Shown in pieces: positions 23,798-32,522 of a stretch of DNA of 64,000 bases. The stretch comes from Actinomadura rupiterrae (GTDB lineage: Bacteria > Actinomycetota > Actinomycetes > Streptosporangiales > Streptosporangiaceae), in contig NZ_JAMZEA010000017.1 in NCBI RefSeq assembly GCF_024172125.1, forward strand, positions 124,001 to 188,000, given 5' to 3'. Position 1 is the first letter of the stretch; every line of letters starts with the position of its first letter. The position numbers and the translations under genes are program-made. Under the pieces are notes generated by a model that saw nothing but the letters and a program-made list of their open reading frames with translations, was not told where the DNA came from and ran no database searches.

Positions 23798-24916
23798 ATG
23801 CGAGTTTCCGTTGCCGGGGCCGGTCTGGGAGGGCTGGCCCTCGCGCAGGGCCTGCGCGGTGCCGGGATCGAGGTGGACGTGTTCGAGCGCGATCCCGGCA
23901 TCGTCGCGCGGTTCCAGGGCTACCGGCTCGTGCTGGACCCGACCGGTTTCCAGGCGGTGCGCGACTGCCTGCCCGAACGCTGGCACCCGCTGCTGGACGA
24001 GATCGTCATGGACGCCTCGGCCGACCAGCTTGTCCTGGACCCGCAGCTGAACGAGATCGGCAGGCTCCCCGGCTGCGGCCGGACCGGCATCGTGGTCGAC
24101 CGGCAGGTGCTGCGCCACCTGCTGCTGACCGGCCTCACCGTGCACACCGGCGCCGCGCTGTCCGGTTACGACGTCCTGGCCGATGGCAAGGTCCGGGCCC
24201 GGTTCGAGCGCCGCGATCCGGCCACTGCTGACCTGCTCGTCGGCGCGGACGGCGTCGCCTCGGCCGTCCGCGGAGTGCTGTCGCCGCAGACCGTCCCGAC
24301 CGATACCGGCGTCCGGTTCGTCATCGGCCGCACTCCGCTGACCGGCGAGTTCGACGACCTGTCCAAGGCGTACGGCTCGAAGATCGCCGGGGACGGCGTC
24401 AGCCTGCTGCTCGGCGCGATGCGTTTCGGCACACCGCCGAAGCAGGCCGCCGAGCGGCTGGCCCCCGAGGTCACGCTGCCCGACATCGGCGACTACGTCC
24501 GCTGGGCGATGATCCTGCCGCCGGACGCCTCGATGGACGACCTGACCCCGCAAGACGCCGTGCTGTCCAGGATGGACGGTTGGCACCCGCAGCTGCGCGC
24601 GCTGATCGAGCAGGCCGACCCCGACAACAGCACCCTGCTGTCCATCCGGGTGGTCAAGCCTGGGGAGCGCTGGGCGCCCGGTCCGGTGACGCTGCTCGGC
24701 GACGCGATCCACGCCACCTCCCCGACCGGCGGCAACGGCGCGAACACCGCGCTGCGCGATGCCGACCTGCTGCGCCGCCGCTTGGTCGAGGCCGAGGCAG
24801 GCCGGCGCGATCTGCTCGGCGCGGTCGACGACTACGAGCGGCGGATGTTCGAGTACGGCGCGGAGGCCGTCCGCAGCAGCCTCGACAGGCTTGCCGCCTT
24901 CGCCCCCGAAGTCTGA
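23798..24916 (+). CDS. FAD-dependent monooxygenase (PHBH/TetX fold)
   Basis: A 372-residue class A flavin monooxygenase. The FAD Rossmann motif is VAGAGLGGLALAQGLRGAG at the N-terminus with the acidic end at VDVFERD. The second FAD/NADPH motif DLLVGADGVASAVR lies near residue 145 and the ribityl-binding GDAIHATSPTGGNGANTAL near 295-315. ATG 23798 has GGAGG 5 bases upstream, which decides it over an upstream GTG. Paired with a TetR-type regulator it resembles drug-inactivating or aromatic hydroxylases such as TetX/RebC relatives. Resistance to a flavin-monooxygenase-sensitive antibiotic is possible but unproven. Confidence 0.9.
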   Translation: MRVSVAGAGLGGLALAQGLRGAGIEVDVFERDPGIVARFQGYRLVLDPTGFQAVRDCLPERWHPLLDEIVMDASADQLVLDPQLNEIGRLPGCGRTGIVVDRQVLRHLLLTGLTVHTGAALSGYDVLADGKVRARFERRDPATADLLVGADGVASAVRGVLSPQTVPTDTGVRFVIGRTPLTGEFDDLSKAYGSKIAGDGVSLLLGAMRFGTPPKQAAERLAPEVTLPDIGDYVRWAMILPPDASMDDLTPQDAVLSRMDGWHPQLRALIEQADPDNSTLLSIRVVKPGERWAPGPVTLLGDAIHATSPTGGNGANTALRDADLLRRRLVEAEAGRRDLLGAVDDYERRMFEYGAEAVRSSLDRLAAFAPEV

Positions 24917-25028
24917 CTCCGGAACGTGTCGCAGGTGTGGCGTAGCCTACATCCTGATCAGCTGGCCGTGCTGGTGTCATGCCAGGTCAGCGGCCTCGAA
25001 CCGCGTTTCCGGAGGAGTTGGTGCCGAG

Positions 25029-25985
25029 ATGGCGGCAGGGCGGACGATGCCTACGCAGGACGACGTGCTCGGATACTTCGACACCCTGTCGAATTGGGGA
25101 CGGTGGGGCGACGACGACGAGCTCGGCACCCTGAACCACATCACCGACGACGTCCGGCTGGCGGCGGCGCGCGCCGTGCGCCACGGCCGGAGCGTGTCGT
25201 GCGCATGGGACATCGCCGTGCCGGGGGAGATGGAGCGCTCGACGACGTCCTGCCCGTGCGCCGCCGACATGCCCGGGGCCGAGAACATGCCGGTGCCCGG
25301 GTTCCGCAACGACCGGCGGTGGGGCTTCTCGAACGAGCAGCTCGGCATCATGTTCCACAACAACACCGTCACCCACATCGACTCGCCGTGCCACATCTTC
25401 TGGGACGGCAAGATGTACAACGGGCGGTCGCACTCGCTGGTCGACGCCGAAACCGGATCGGCATGGGCGGCGGTCACGGCGGCGTCGAACGGGATCATCA
25501 CCCGCGGCGTCCTGCTGGACGTCGCGGCGGTCCGGGACGTGCCGTGGCTGCAACCGGGCGAGGGCGTGTTCCCCGACGACCTGGAAGAGGCCGAACGCCG
25601 CCAGGGCGTGCAGGTGCGCCCCGGCGACGCGGTGCTCCTGCGGACCGGCGGCGGCCGCGCCCGGCACGAGGGCGGCGCGGCCGGCGGCATCACCCAGGCC
25701 GGCTGGCACGCGTCCTGCCTGCCGTGGCTGCACGAACGCGGAGTCGCGCTGATCGGCGCCGACACCCCCCAGGACGTCCAGCCCTCGGGCTACGCCGACG
25801 TGCTGATGCCCGTGCACGCCGTGAGCCTCGTCGCGATGGGGCTGTGGATGCTTGACAACTGCGACCTGGAGGAATGCGCGCGGACGGCCGCCGACCTCGG
25901 CCAGTGGGACTTCCACCTCTCGGTCGCCCCGGTCCGCCTGGCCGGTACATCGGGCAGCCCGGTCAACCCCATCGCCACCTTCTGA
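25029..25985 (+). CDS. Cyclase-family protein (kynurenine formamidase-like)
   Basis: A 318-residue metal-dependent hydrolase of the cyclase/KynB-like family. The metal-binding signature HNNTVTHIDSPCHIFWDGKMYNG (quoted here only by family; residues about 108-130) contains the H-x-D-x-P-x-H core, and GADTPQDVQPSG lies near the C-terminus. The N-terminal LSNWGRWGDDDELGTLNHIT segment marks the longer actinomycete subgroup. The ATG at 25029 is preceded by GGAGGAG about 10 bases upstream. Members open lactone or N-formyl amide bonds; the substrate here is unknown. It follows the monooxygenase by 112 bases and might act on its product. Confidence 0.85.
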   Translation: MAAGRTMPTQDDVLGYFDTLSNWGRWGDDDELGTLNHITDDVRLAAARAVRHGRSVSCAWDIAVPGEMERSTTSCPCAADMPGAENMPVPGFRNDRRWGFSNEQLGIMFHNNTVTHIDSPCHIFWDGKMYNGRSHSLVDAETGSAWAAVTAASNGIITRGVLLDVAAVRDVPWLQPGEGVFPDDLEEAERRQGVQVRPGDAVLLRTGGGRARHEGGAAGGITQAGWHASCLPWLHERGVALIGADTPQDVQPSGYADVLMPVHAVSLVAMGLWMLDNCDLEECARTAADLGQWDFHLSVAPVRLAGTSGSPVNPIATF

Positions 25986-26080
25986 CCGCAGGGCAGGTTC
26001 TTGTGGCTCTGGCGGTAGGTTGCCATGGCCAGGGCGCGGACGGAGGATCAGGGCCCCCCGCCTGTGGCAGAGGAGCAACG

Positions 26081-26863
26081 ATGCCCTTCACGTCCGACCA
26101 GGCCGCCAGGGCGGCGATCACGGTGGTGAGAACCCACAGCGTCGAGGCGGGCAAGGCCGCCTCCATCCACGACTCCACCGCGTTCACGGTGGACTTCCTG
26201 AGCACGGACGAGGCGCCCCAGCAGGGGCTCGGCGAGGTGTCCGGCTGGACGTACTGCGCGCTGTACGAGGCGGGCACCAACCAGCCGTTCGCCAGGATGA
26301 TCTCCGAGGGCCCCAGCTCGGACAACCTGATCGCGTGGGCGACCAGGCTGCGCAGCGCGCACGTCAACGTGTGGATCAACCCGGTGAAGGCGACCTCGGC
26401 CGGGGCGCTCGCGGCCATCGCGCTGCACGAGTTCGAGCTGCACGTGCTGCCGTTCTACGAGTTCTTCAACCGGCTCAGCACGCTCGCCTACCACGCCGAG
26501 CTGAAGAACTCCCGGCAGGCTGCCGACACGCTCCGCGATCTCGTCACGGACGTGAACGACGGCGTCTACAGCGCCACCCGCCAGCACGCCTCGGCCGCCC
26601 TGCGGGCCAACCAGGCGCTGAGCGTGTTCGGCCTGGCGGCCCAGCGCGTCAAGGCCAGGATGACCGACGAGGAGGACGAGCCCGAGATCGACCCGGGCAG
26701 CTACGAGTACCGGGCGATCATGACCACCCGCAACGACATCACCCAGTCCTTCGAGGACCTCGACGCGGTCAAGCACGCCTACGCCGGCAAGCTCGGCGCC
26801 CTGGTGACGGCCCACGGTAAGAAGGCCGTCGACTTCGTCGTCGCCGAGTTCGAGACCGACTGA
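26081..26863 (+). CDS. Hypothetical protein, 260 residues
   Basis: I do not recognise this protein. It has no signal peptide or membrane helix. The first 60 residues are mixed alpha/beta and rich in Ser/Thr. A hydrophobic stretch (AGALAAIALHEFELHVLPFYEFFNR, residues about 105-130) precedes long amphipathic helices with many Ala, Asp and Arg. An acidic segment TDEEDEPEID lies near residue 190. The start is secure: AGGAG at 26071-26075 sits 5 bases before the ATG. It is a single gene ended by a strong hairpin. Confidence 0.75.
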   Translation: MPFTSDQAARAAITVVRTHSVEAGKAASIHDSTAFTVDFLSTDEAPQQGLGEVSGWTYCALYEAGTNQPFARMISEGPSSDNLIAWATRLRSAHVNVWINPVKATSAGALAAIALHEFELHVLPFYEFFNRLSTLAYHAELKNSRQAADTLRDLVTDVNDGVYSATRQHASAALRANQALSVFGLAAQRVKARMTDEEDEPEIDPGSYEYRAIMTTRNDITQSFEDLDAVKHAYAGKLGALVTAHGKKAVDFVVAEFETD

Positions 26864-26871
26864 CCCCGGTC

Positions 26872-26907
26872 GATCGGGACGGGCGCACCACAGCGCCCGT
26901 CCCGATC
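26872..26907. terminator. Bidirectional hairpin terminator
   Basis: GATCGGGACGGGCGC (26872-26886) pairs perfectly with GCGCCCGTCCCGATC (26893-26907), a 15-bp stem with a 6-base loop. It lies 9 bases after one stop codon and 43 bases before the convergent gene's stop, so it can serve both. Confidence 0.85.
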
Positions 26908-26949
26908 CCGGCGGACGCCGCTCCTCTAGGCAGCGGCGTCCGGCCGCGG

Positions 26950-27687
26950 TCAGCTCAGGTGCCGGGCGAAGAAGCGGGCCGCGTCCTCACCCGCCCAGCG
27001 CGGGACGCCGGTGTGCCCGCCCATGTTGGCGTTCAGCGCCTTCTCCTTGGAGCCGAAGGCGTCGAACAGCTCCAGGGCCCGCTGCCGGTCGTTGCCCTCG
27101 TCGTCCCACTGGAGCAGGACGTGCAGCGGGATGGTGACCTGCCGCGCCTCCTCCAGGATGGTGCGGGGGATGAAGCTCCCGGCGAACAGGCCTGCGGCTG
27201 CGATGCGCGGCTCGACGACCGCCAGCCGGACGCCGATGGAGATCACGCCGCCCGAGTAGGCGACCGGGCCGCCGATCTCGGGCAGCGCGAGGCAGGCGTC
27301 CAGGGTGTCCCGCCACTCGCCGACGCCGTGGTCCAGCAGCGGCAGGATGAGCCGGTCGATGATCTCGTCGGAGACGGGCTCACCGGCCGCCAGCGCGGCG
27401 CGCACGTCCGCGCGGGCCTGGTCGGCCGCGGGCGACGAGGGCCGGTCACCGGTGAAGGGCAGCTCGATGGTGACCGTGGCGAAGCCCTGCGCCGCCGCGT
27501 GCCGGGCCCGGCCCAGCAGCCGCGGCCGCATCCGGCCCAGCCCGCCGGGGTGGCCCAGCAGGATCAGCGGGACCGGCGCGGACGCGGAGGCCGATGCGGG
27601 CGTCCACAGGATGCCGGGGACGTCGCCGAGGGTGAATTCGCGTTCGAGGACGCCGTCGTCGAGGCGCTGCTCGGAAGTGAAACGCAT
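26950..27687 (-). CDS. Alpha/beta hydrolase (dienelactone-hydrolase-like), atypical elbow
   Basis: A 245-residue hydrolase-fold protein. The oxyanion region is LILLGHPGGLGRM (around 40-52) and the C-terminal PLHVLLQWDDEGNDRQ and NANMGGHTGVPRW supply an acid and a histidine. The nucleophile elbow, normally a G-x-S-x-G turn after PVGY, reads PVAYSGGVISIG; the expected serine position is shifted or occupied by Val/Ile, so esterase activity is uncertain. ATG 27685-27687 is preceded by a GAAAGGCACGACC leader. Single gene with a terminator shared with its convergent neighbour. Confidence 0.75.
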   Translation of the reverse strand: MRFTSEQRLDDGVLEREFTLGDVPGILWTPASASASAPVPLILLGHPGGLGRMRPRLLGRARHAAAQGFATVTIELPFTGDRPSSPAADQARADVRAALAAGEPVSDEIIDRLILPLLDHGVGEWRDTLDACLALPEIGGPVAYSGGVISIGVRLAVVEPRIAAAGLFAGSFIPRTILEEARQVTIPLHVLLQWDDEGNDRQRALELFDAFGSKEKALNANMGGHTGVPRWAGEDAARFFARHLS

Positions 27688-27867
27688 GGTCGTGCCTTTC
27701 GGGAGTGCTCTTGAACGGCGCTCCCGGACGACGACCTACCGTCCGACCGTGACCCCAGAGGGGAGCACCCATGTCGTTAGGTTCACGGGTACCACCTCCT
27801 CATCGTTCTGCACGGCCTCCTGGAAGGTAGCAGCGGTCTCCGGCGGCCACCAACCGATTTATCCGGG

Positions 27868-28713
27868 TCAGGCGCCTTCGAAGTCGGCCCGGTGATCGGC
27901 GGCCCATTCCGCCAGCGTGCGCCCGGGCCGTCCGGTCACCGCGGTGACGGGACGGGGGACGTCCGGGACGGTGAGGGTGTCGTGCCAGTAGTCGAGCAGC
28001 ATCTTCATCACCGGCTCGGGGATGAACCGCCCGGCCTCGGCCCTGAACTCCTCGGGCGTGATCTCCACCAGCGGGACGTCCCGTCCCAGCGCCTCGGCGA
28101 TGGTCGCGACCTGCTCGGAGCGGGTCAGGGCCTGCGGGCCGGTGAGCGGGATCGCGTCGCCCAGGTGCTCGTCGGTCAGCAGCGTCTCGGCGGCGGCCTC
28201 GGCGATGTCGTACTCGTGGACGGGGGCCTGCGCCGACGCGAGGTAGGGCGCTCGGATCGGCGCGCCTGAGCGGATCTGCCAGGACCACGACAGCAGGTTG
28301 TTGGCGAAGGTGCCGGGCCGCAGGATCGTCCAGGCGTCGGTGCTGACGGTCACCACGTCCTCGACGGCGCTGTGGTGGAGTTGGCTCGCCGAACCGTGGT
28401 CGCGCGGGAACTCCTTCGCGGCAGCGAGGGACGACAGCAGGCTGAGGCGCCGGACGCCGTGTCCGGTGGCGGCGCCGACGAACGCCTCGACGCCCTGGGC
28501 GGGGAAGACGAAGGCGCGGTCGATGCCGTCGAACACCTCCGCGCCGAGCGTGCCGGCGTCGGCCAGATCGCCGGCGACGACCTCGACCGCGTCCGGCAGA
28601 TCCGCATCGGCGGGCTTGCGGGTCAGCGCGCGGACGTCGGCGCCGCGCGCGAGCAGGGTCGTGACGAGGTGGCGGCCGACGGCGCCGGTCGCGCCGGTGA
28701 CAAGGATGGTCAA
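27868..28713 (-). CDS. NmrA-like NAD(P)-binding protein
   Basis: A 281-residue atypical short-chain dehydrogenase. The N-terminal dinucleotide motif is TGATGAVGRHL (residues 6-16), followed by ADVRALTRKP, and the usual catalytic Tyr-x3-Lys is absent, as in NmrA/QOR2 proteins that sense or use NAD(P)H. ILRPGTFANNLL and HEYDIAEAAAETL are characteristic. The start is a TTG at 28711-28713 with GGAG about 9 bases upstream; no ATG or GTG is better placed. It is divergent from a WYL-domain regulator, a common arrangement for NmrA-type genes. Confidence 0.85.
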   Translation of the reverse strand: MTILVTGATGAVGRHLVTTLLARGADVRALTRKPADADLPDAVEVVAGDLADAGTLGAEVFDGIDRAFVFPAQGVEAFVGAATGHGVRRLSLLSSLAAAKEFPRDHGSASQLHHSAVEDVVTVSTDAWTILRPGTFANNLLSWSWQIRSGAPIRAPYLASAQAPVHEYDIAEAAAETLLTDEHLGDAIPLTGPQALTRSEQVATIAEALGRDVPLVEITPEEFRAEAGRFIPEPVMKMLLDYWHDTLTVPDVPRPVTAVTGRPGRTLAEWAADHRADFEGA

Positions 28714-28762
28714 GACGGTTCTCCTCGGAGGGTTCGGGCCGGTCCGTCCGGCTCGACCACCA

Positions 28763-28781
28763 ACCTAGGGAGGGCTTAGGT
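28763..28781. promoter_or_regulatory. Candidate operator between NmrA-like and WYL genes
   Basis: ACCTA (28763-28767) and TAGGT (28777-28781) form an inverted repeat 23-53 bases before the WYL-regulator start and upstream of its TAGGTT -10 box (28804-28809). The half-site TAGGT is repeated in that box. Arms are short, so this is tentative. Confidence 0.35.
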
Positions 28782-28815
28782 CAATTCCTGTCCGCATTTC
28801 CGCTAGGTTCGACCG

Positions 28816-29865
28816 GTGAGCACCACCGAACGGGCGCTGCACCTGCTGGAGCTGCTGCAGGCCCGCCGGTCCTGGGCCGGCGGCGAGCTCGCCGGACGCC
28901 TCGGCGTCGACGGCCGCACCCTGCGCCGGGACGTGGAGCGGCTGCGCGCGCTCGGCTACCGCATCGAGGCGCGGCGCGGCCCCGACGGCGGCTACCGGCT
29001 GTCCACCGGCGGCGACCTGCCGCCGCTGGTGTTCACCCCGGACGAGGCGCTCGCCGTGGCCGCCGCCCTCGCCTCGTCCGCCGCCAGCGGCGCTGCGGAC
29101 GGGGGCGAGGTCGCGCTGACCGCGCTGGCCAAGATGGAACAGGTGATGCCCGCGGCGGTGCGGCGGCGGGTGCGGGCGCTGCGTTCCTCGGTCGCCTTCG
29201 GCGGCACGCCGAACGCGGCGGCCGGCGCCTACCCCGCGCCGCTGGACGCCGACGTGCTGGGCGTCCTGGCACTAGCGTGCCGGGACGCCGAGCGGGTCCG
29301 GCTGACCGTGATGAACACTGGCGGCCCCACCCCCGGCCGCGAGACCGCGCGCCATGTCGAGCCGGCGGCCCTGGTGCCCCGGCACACCCGCTGGTTCCTG
29401 GTGTGCCGCGACCTCGACGACGGATGGCGGGTGCTGCGCGTCGACCGGATCACGCGGGCCGCGGCGACCGGCGCGCGCTTCGAACCGCAGGAGGTGCCCG
29501 GGGGAGACCCGGTCGCGTTCGTCACCAGCCGGCTCGGCGCCCCGCCCCGGGAGCACGCCGCGACGATCCTGATCCACGCCCCGATCGAGCAGGTCCAGGC
29601 GTACATGGGCGGTTTCGCCGCGGACTTCGCGCCGACGACGGCCGCGGACGGACGGCCGGCGACGCTGTGGCGCATCGCCGACGTCCGGCTCGAAGTGCTC
29701 GCAGGCGGCCTGCTCTGGGTCAGGTGGCCGTTCGAGGTCCTCGACTCGCCCGAGCTGGCCGCCCTCCTGCGCGACCGCGCCGCAGCCTTCACCTTCGCCG
29801 CCGACCACGCTGCGCCCTCGCACGGCGGGACGGACGAAGCTCCCGGCGAAGGGTCGCGCGAGTGA
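28816..29865 (+). CDS. YafY/DeoR-type regulator with WYL domain
   Basis: A 349-residue regulator. An N-terminal winged helix (STTERALHLLELLQARRSW to GRTLRRDVERLRALGYRIEA, with wing RRGPDGGYRL) is followed by a linker, a WYL domain around residues 140-230 (RHTRWFLVCRDLDDGWRVLRVDRI) and a C-terminal extension domain. WYL domains bind small ligands or nucleic acids. The GTG start follows TAGGTT by 6 nt, so a leaderless mRNA is likely. It is divergent from the NmrA-like gene, its probable target. The last 20 residues are Gly/Asp/Glu-rich and disordered. Confidence 0.9.
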   Translation: MSTTERALHLLELLQARRSWAGGELAGRLGVDGRTLRRDVERLRALGYRIEARRGPDGGYRLSTGGDLPPLVFTPDEALAVAAALASSAASGAADGGEVALTALAKMEQVMPAAVRRRVRALRSSVAFGGTPNAAAGAYPAPLDADVLGVLALACRDAERVRLTVMNTGGPTPGRETARHVEPAALVPRHTRWFLVCRDLDDGWRVLRVDRITRAAATGARFEPQEVPGGDPVAFVTSRLGAPPREHAATILIHAPIEQVQAYMGGFAADFAPTTAADGRPATLWRIADVRLEVLAGGLLWVRWPFEVLDSPELAALLRDRAAAFTFAADHAAPSHGGTDEAPGEGSRE

Positions 29866-29878
29866 GCCGCGCTCACTC
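29860..29878. terminator. Small hairpin between convergent WYL and Lrp genes
   Basis: GAGTGAG (29860-29866) and CTCACTC (29872-29878) form a 7-bp stem with a 5-base loop, overlapping the WYL stop codon and preceding the end of the convergent lrp-type gene. Weak but well placed. Confidence 0.45.
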
Positions 29879-29901
29879 CAGCAAGTCGAGGGCGCGCTGT
29901 T

Positions 29902-30402
29902 TCACGGGCGGCCGGGTTGCGGGGCGGGGAGCGGGAGCGTCAGCCCGGTCTTGATGGTGTCGAACGCGACCAGCGTCTCGTACCGCCTGATGTTGTCGTC
30001 GGCCTTGAACAGTTGGTTGCCGAGCCGGCCACACTCGCGCATGCTGCGCGCGGCCAGGACGACCACGTAGTCCCACGGCCCGGCGACCTGGTAGCACTGC
30101 TGGACCTGCGGTTCCGCGCGCATCCGCTCGGCGAACTCGCGGTGGTGCTCGAACGACTCCTGGTCGAGCGTCACCAGGACCGTGGCGAGGACGGTCGGCC
30201 CGACGCGGTGCGGGTCCAGGACGGCGACCTGCCGGGAGATGAGGCCGTCCTTGCGGTAGCGGGCGATCCGCCGCTGGACGGCGCTCGGCGAGAGCCCGAC
30301 CTGGTCGCCTAGCTCGTACAGGGTGCGTCCGGCGTCGTCCTGGAGCAGGTCCAGCAGCAGGACGTCGGTCTCGTCCAGGCGGGGAGTCGGCGTTTCGGGC
30401 AT
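29902..30402 (-). CDS. Lrp/AsnC-family transcriptional regulator
   Basis: A 166-residue feast/famine regulator. The helix-turn-helix is LDETDVLLLDLLQDDAGRTLYELGDQVGLSPSAVQRRIARYRKDGLISR (residues 8-57, quoted in two parts) and the RAM (ligand) domain spans VGPTVLATVLVTLD to ETLVAFDTIKTGL. ATG 30400-30402. It is divergent from a threonine-dehydratase-like gene, the classical arrangement for an Lrp protein controlling amino-acid catabolism. Confidence 0.92.
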   Translation of the reverse strand: MPETPTPRLDETDVLLLDLLQDDAGRTLYELGDQVGLSPSAVQRRIARYRKDGLISRQVAVLDPHRVGPTVLATVLVTLDQESFEHHREFAERMRAEPQVQQCYQVAGPWDYVVVLAARSMRECGRLGNQLFKADDNIRRYETLVAFDTIKTGLTLPLPAPQPGRP

Positions 30403-30440
30403 GCAAGATTATTGTGCCGGGGCGCGAAATTACTCAATCG

Positions 30441-30458
30441 GTTCGATCGGACGTTCGA
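30441..30458. promoter_or_regulatory. Direct GTTCGA repeats in the lrp/dehydratase promoter
   Basis: GTTCGA occurs at 30441-30446 and 30453-30458, 12 bases apart, in the centre of the 102-bp divergent region. Around it are A/T-rich blocks (GATTATTG, GAAATTACTC) of the kind Lrp proteins prefer. Tentative. Confidence 0.35.
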
Positions 30459-30504
30459 ATAACGTCGGCCGGGTCCGCACGACGCCGAGAGAAGGTGCTT
30501 CCGC

Positions 30505-31515
30505 ATGGCGCTGCACGAAGCCCGCAACGACTCCCCGGGCATACCGGGCATGGATCTGGACGCGGGCCGCATCGCGAAGGCCGTCCAGATGATCGATCCG
30601 GTGTTCCTCGACACCCCGCAGTACATGGACGAGCAGCTGTGCGAGGCCCTGGGCGGCCGTGCGGTCACGGTGAAGCTGGAGACGGCCAACCCGGTGCGCA
30701 GTTTCAAGGGGCGCGGCGCCGATCTGATGCTCAGCACGCTCGCCCCCGGGACGCCGGTGGTGTGCGCCAGCTCGGGCAACTTCGGGCAGGCCGTCGCCTA
30801 CGCGGGACGGGCCCGCGGGATGCCGGTCGAGGTGTTCGTCCCCGAGACCGTCAACCCCGCCAAGCGGGCGCGGATGGAGAGGTTCGGCGCCCGGGTCGTC
30901 CTGGCTGGACCGGACGGCTCGTCGGCGCGCGAGGCCGCGGCCGCCCACGCCGAGCGCCATCCCGATCGCGTCCACCTGCGGGACGGCCTGCAGGCGGCGA
31001 TCGCCGAGGGCGCCGGGACGATCGGGGTCGAGCTGACCCGCGACGCACCGGCCGGCGGGTTCGACGCCGTCGTGCTCCCGGTCGGCGACGGCGCGCTGAT
31101 CAACGGCGTGGGGCGCTGGATGAAGGAGCGCGCTCCCGGCACCCGGATCGTCGGTGTCAACGCCGAGGGCGCCCCCTCGATGCGGGAAAGCCTGCGCGCC
31201 GGGCACGCGGTCAGCCTCGACCGCACCCGCACGTTCGCGGACGGCATCGCGGTGCGCGCTCCGCTGGACGCCTCAGTGCAGCGGGCCCGCGTCGTGGTCG
31301 ACGAGGTCGTCCTGGTCAGCGACCAGGCCATCGCCGACGCCATGGAACTGGCGGCGCGCACGCTCGGGATCGTCCTGGAACCGGCGGGCGCGGCGGGACT
31401 GGCGGCGATCGCCGAGGGCACGGTCGCCGGCGACCGGCTGGCGACGGTGCTGACCGGCGCCAACCCGCGCCCCGAACAGCTCCGGGACCTGGCAGCCCGG
31501 CTGGCCACCAAGTAA
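30505..31515 (+). CDS. PLP-dependent threonine/serine dehydratase-like enzyme
   Basis: A 336-residue fold-type II PLP enzyme. The Schiff-base lysine is in NPVRSFKGRGA (around residue 69), the cofactor-phosphate/substrate loop is ASSGNFGQAVAYAGR, and LPVGDGALINGVGRWMKE is the glycine-rich phosphate cradle. The C-terminal EPAGAAGLAAI matches threonine/serine dehydratases. No ACT regulatory domain is present, so it is catabolic-type. It heads an operon with an esterase (28-base gap) and a ProC-like reductase. With the divergent Lrp regulator this suggests breakdown of a hydroxy amino acid or related compound. Confidence 0.87.
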   Translation: MALHEARNDSPGIPGMDLDAGRIAKAVQMIDPVFLDTPQYMDEQLCEALGGRAVTVKLETANPVRSFKGRGADLMLSTLAPGTPVVCASSGNFGQAVAYAGRARGMPVEVFVPETVNPAKRARMERFGARVVLAGPDGSSAREAAAAHAERHPDRVHLRDGLQAAIAEGAGTIGVELTRDAPAGGFDAVVLPVGDGALINGVGRWMKERAPGTRIVGVNAEGAPSMRESLRAGHAVSLDRTRTFADGIAVRAPLDASVQRARVVVDEVVLVSDQAIADAMELAARTLGIVLEPAGAAGLAAIAEGTVAGDRLATVLTGANPRPEQLRDLAARLATK

Positions 31516-31543
31516 GTCACCTAACTAAATTGAAGGAGACGTC

Positions 31544-32494
31544 ATGAGTGAGATCACTGCCGCCGAGCGTCCGGCGGCGCCGGACTGGCTCGCGATGAGC
31601 CCGGCGGAGCTGGTCGCCTACCGCGAGGCGGAGAACCGGTTCCGGGCGTCCAAGGCGGCACGGGCGATCCTCGGCGAACCGGATCCGGGGGTCACGATCG
31701 ATTGGCGGACGGTGGAGCTGCCCGGACGCGACCTGCCGGTCCGCGTGTACCGGCCCAGCGAAGAGGACGCGCTGCCGCTCGTCCTGCACGTCCACGGGGG
31801 CGGTTTCGTCGGGACGGCGGCGCAGAGCGACTGGGTGAACAGCCGTCTCGCCGCGCGGCTACCCGCGCTCGTCGTCTCGGTCGAACACCGCCTCCTCGCA
31901 CCGGAGACTCCGCTTGCGAACGCCGTTGACGACGGCTGGGATGTGCTCCAGCACATGGTGGACCATGCCGCGCAGTGGGGCATCGACCCTGCGCGGGCCG
32001 CCGTGTTCGGCGAGAGCTGCGGCGGGTTGATCTGCGCCCTGGCCGCGCTCCGGGCGCGAGCGTCCGGTCTGGCGCTGCGAGCGCAGGTGCTGGTCAACCC
32101 CGTCACCGACATGACCGGGACGATGTTCGACCACGCCTCGATCGCGCAGCACGCCGACACTCCGACGCTGGCCGTCCCGCAGCTGCGGCTGATCCAGCGG
32201 TTCGCCGGCCCGCCGCCCGCGGAACCGCGGAGGCTGTCGCCGCTGCACGCGGACGACCTGGGCGGGCTGGCGCCGGCGCTCGTGGTGATCCCGACGCACG
32301 ACCCGGTCGCCGACCACGGCCGCCGCTATGCCGAGCGGCTCCAAGCCTCCGGGACGTCCGCGCGCCTGGCGGAATATCCCGGAGCGCCGCACGCCTTCCT
32401 CAGCCTCCCCAGTGTGGAGCCGCAGGCCGAGGCCGCCTGTGCGGAGATCCTCGATTTCCTCCGCGCTTCGCTCGCTCCGCAGAGTGCCCGGTAA
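31544..32494 (+). CDS. HSL-family alpha/beta hydrolase (esterase)
   Basis: A 316-residue esterase of the hormone-sensitive-lipase group. The HGGG oxyanion motif is HVHGGGFVG (residues about 83-91) and the nucleophile elbow is FGESCGGLI (about 153-161). The acidic residue is in VIPTHDPVADHG and the histidine in PGAPHAFLSL, a complete triad. A clear ribosome binding site, GAAGGAG, precedes the ATG. It sits between the PLP dehydratase-like and ProC-like genes, so an ester or amide substrate in an amino-acid pathway is plausible. Confidence 0.88.
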   Translation: MSEITAAERPAAPDWLAMSPAELVAYREAENRFRASKAARAILGEPDPGVTIDWRTVELPGRDLPVRVYRPSEEDALPLVLHVHGGGFVGTAAQSDWVNSRLAARLPALVVSVEHRLLAPETPLANAVDDGWDVLQHMVDHAAQWGIDPARAAVFGESCGGLICALAALRARASGLALRAQVLVNPVTDMTGTMFDHASIAQHADTPTLAVPQLRLIQRFAGPPPAEPRRLSPLHADDLGGLAPALVVIPTHDPVADHGRRYAERLQASGTSARLAEYPGAPHAFLSLPSVEPQAEAACAEILDFLRASLAPQSAR

Positions 32495-32522
32495 TGTCGC
32501 CGCGACCAGGAAGGAAGGCGCA

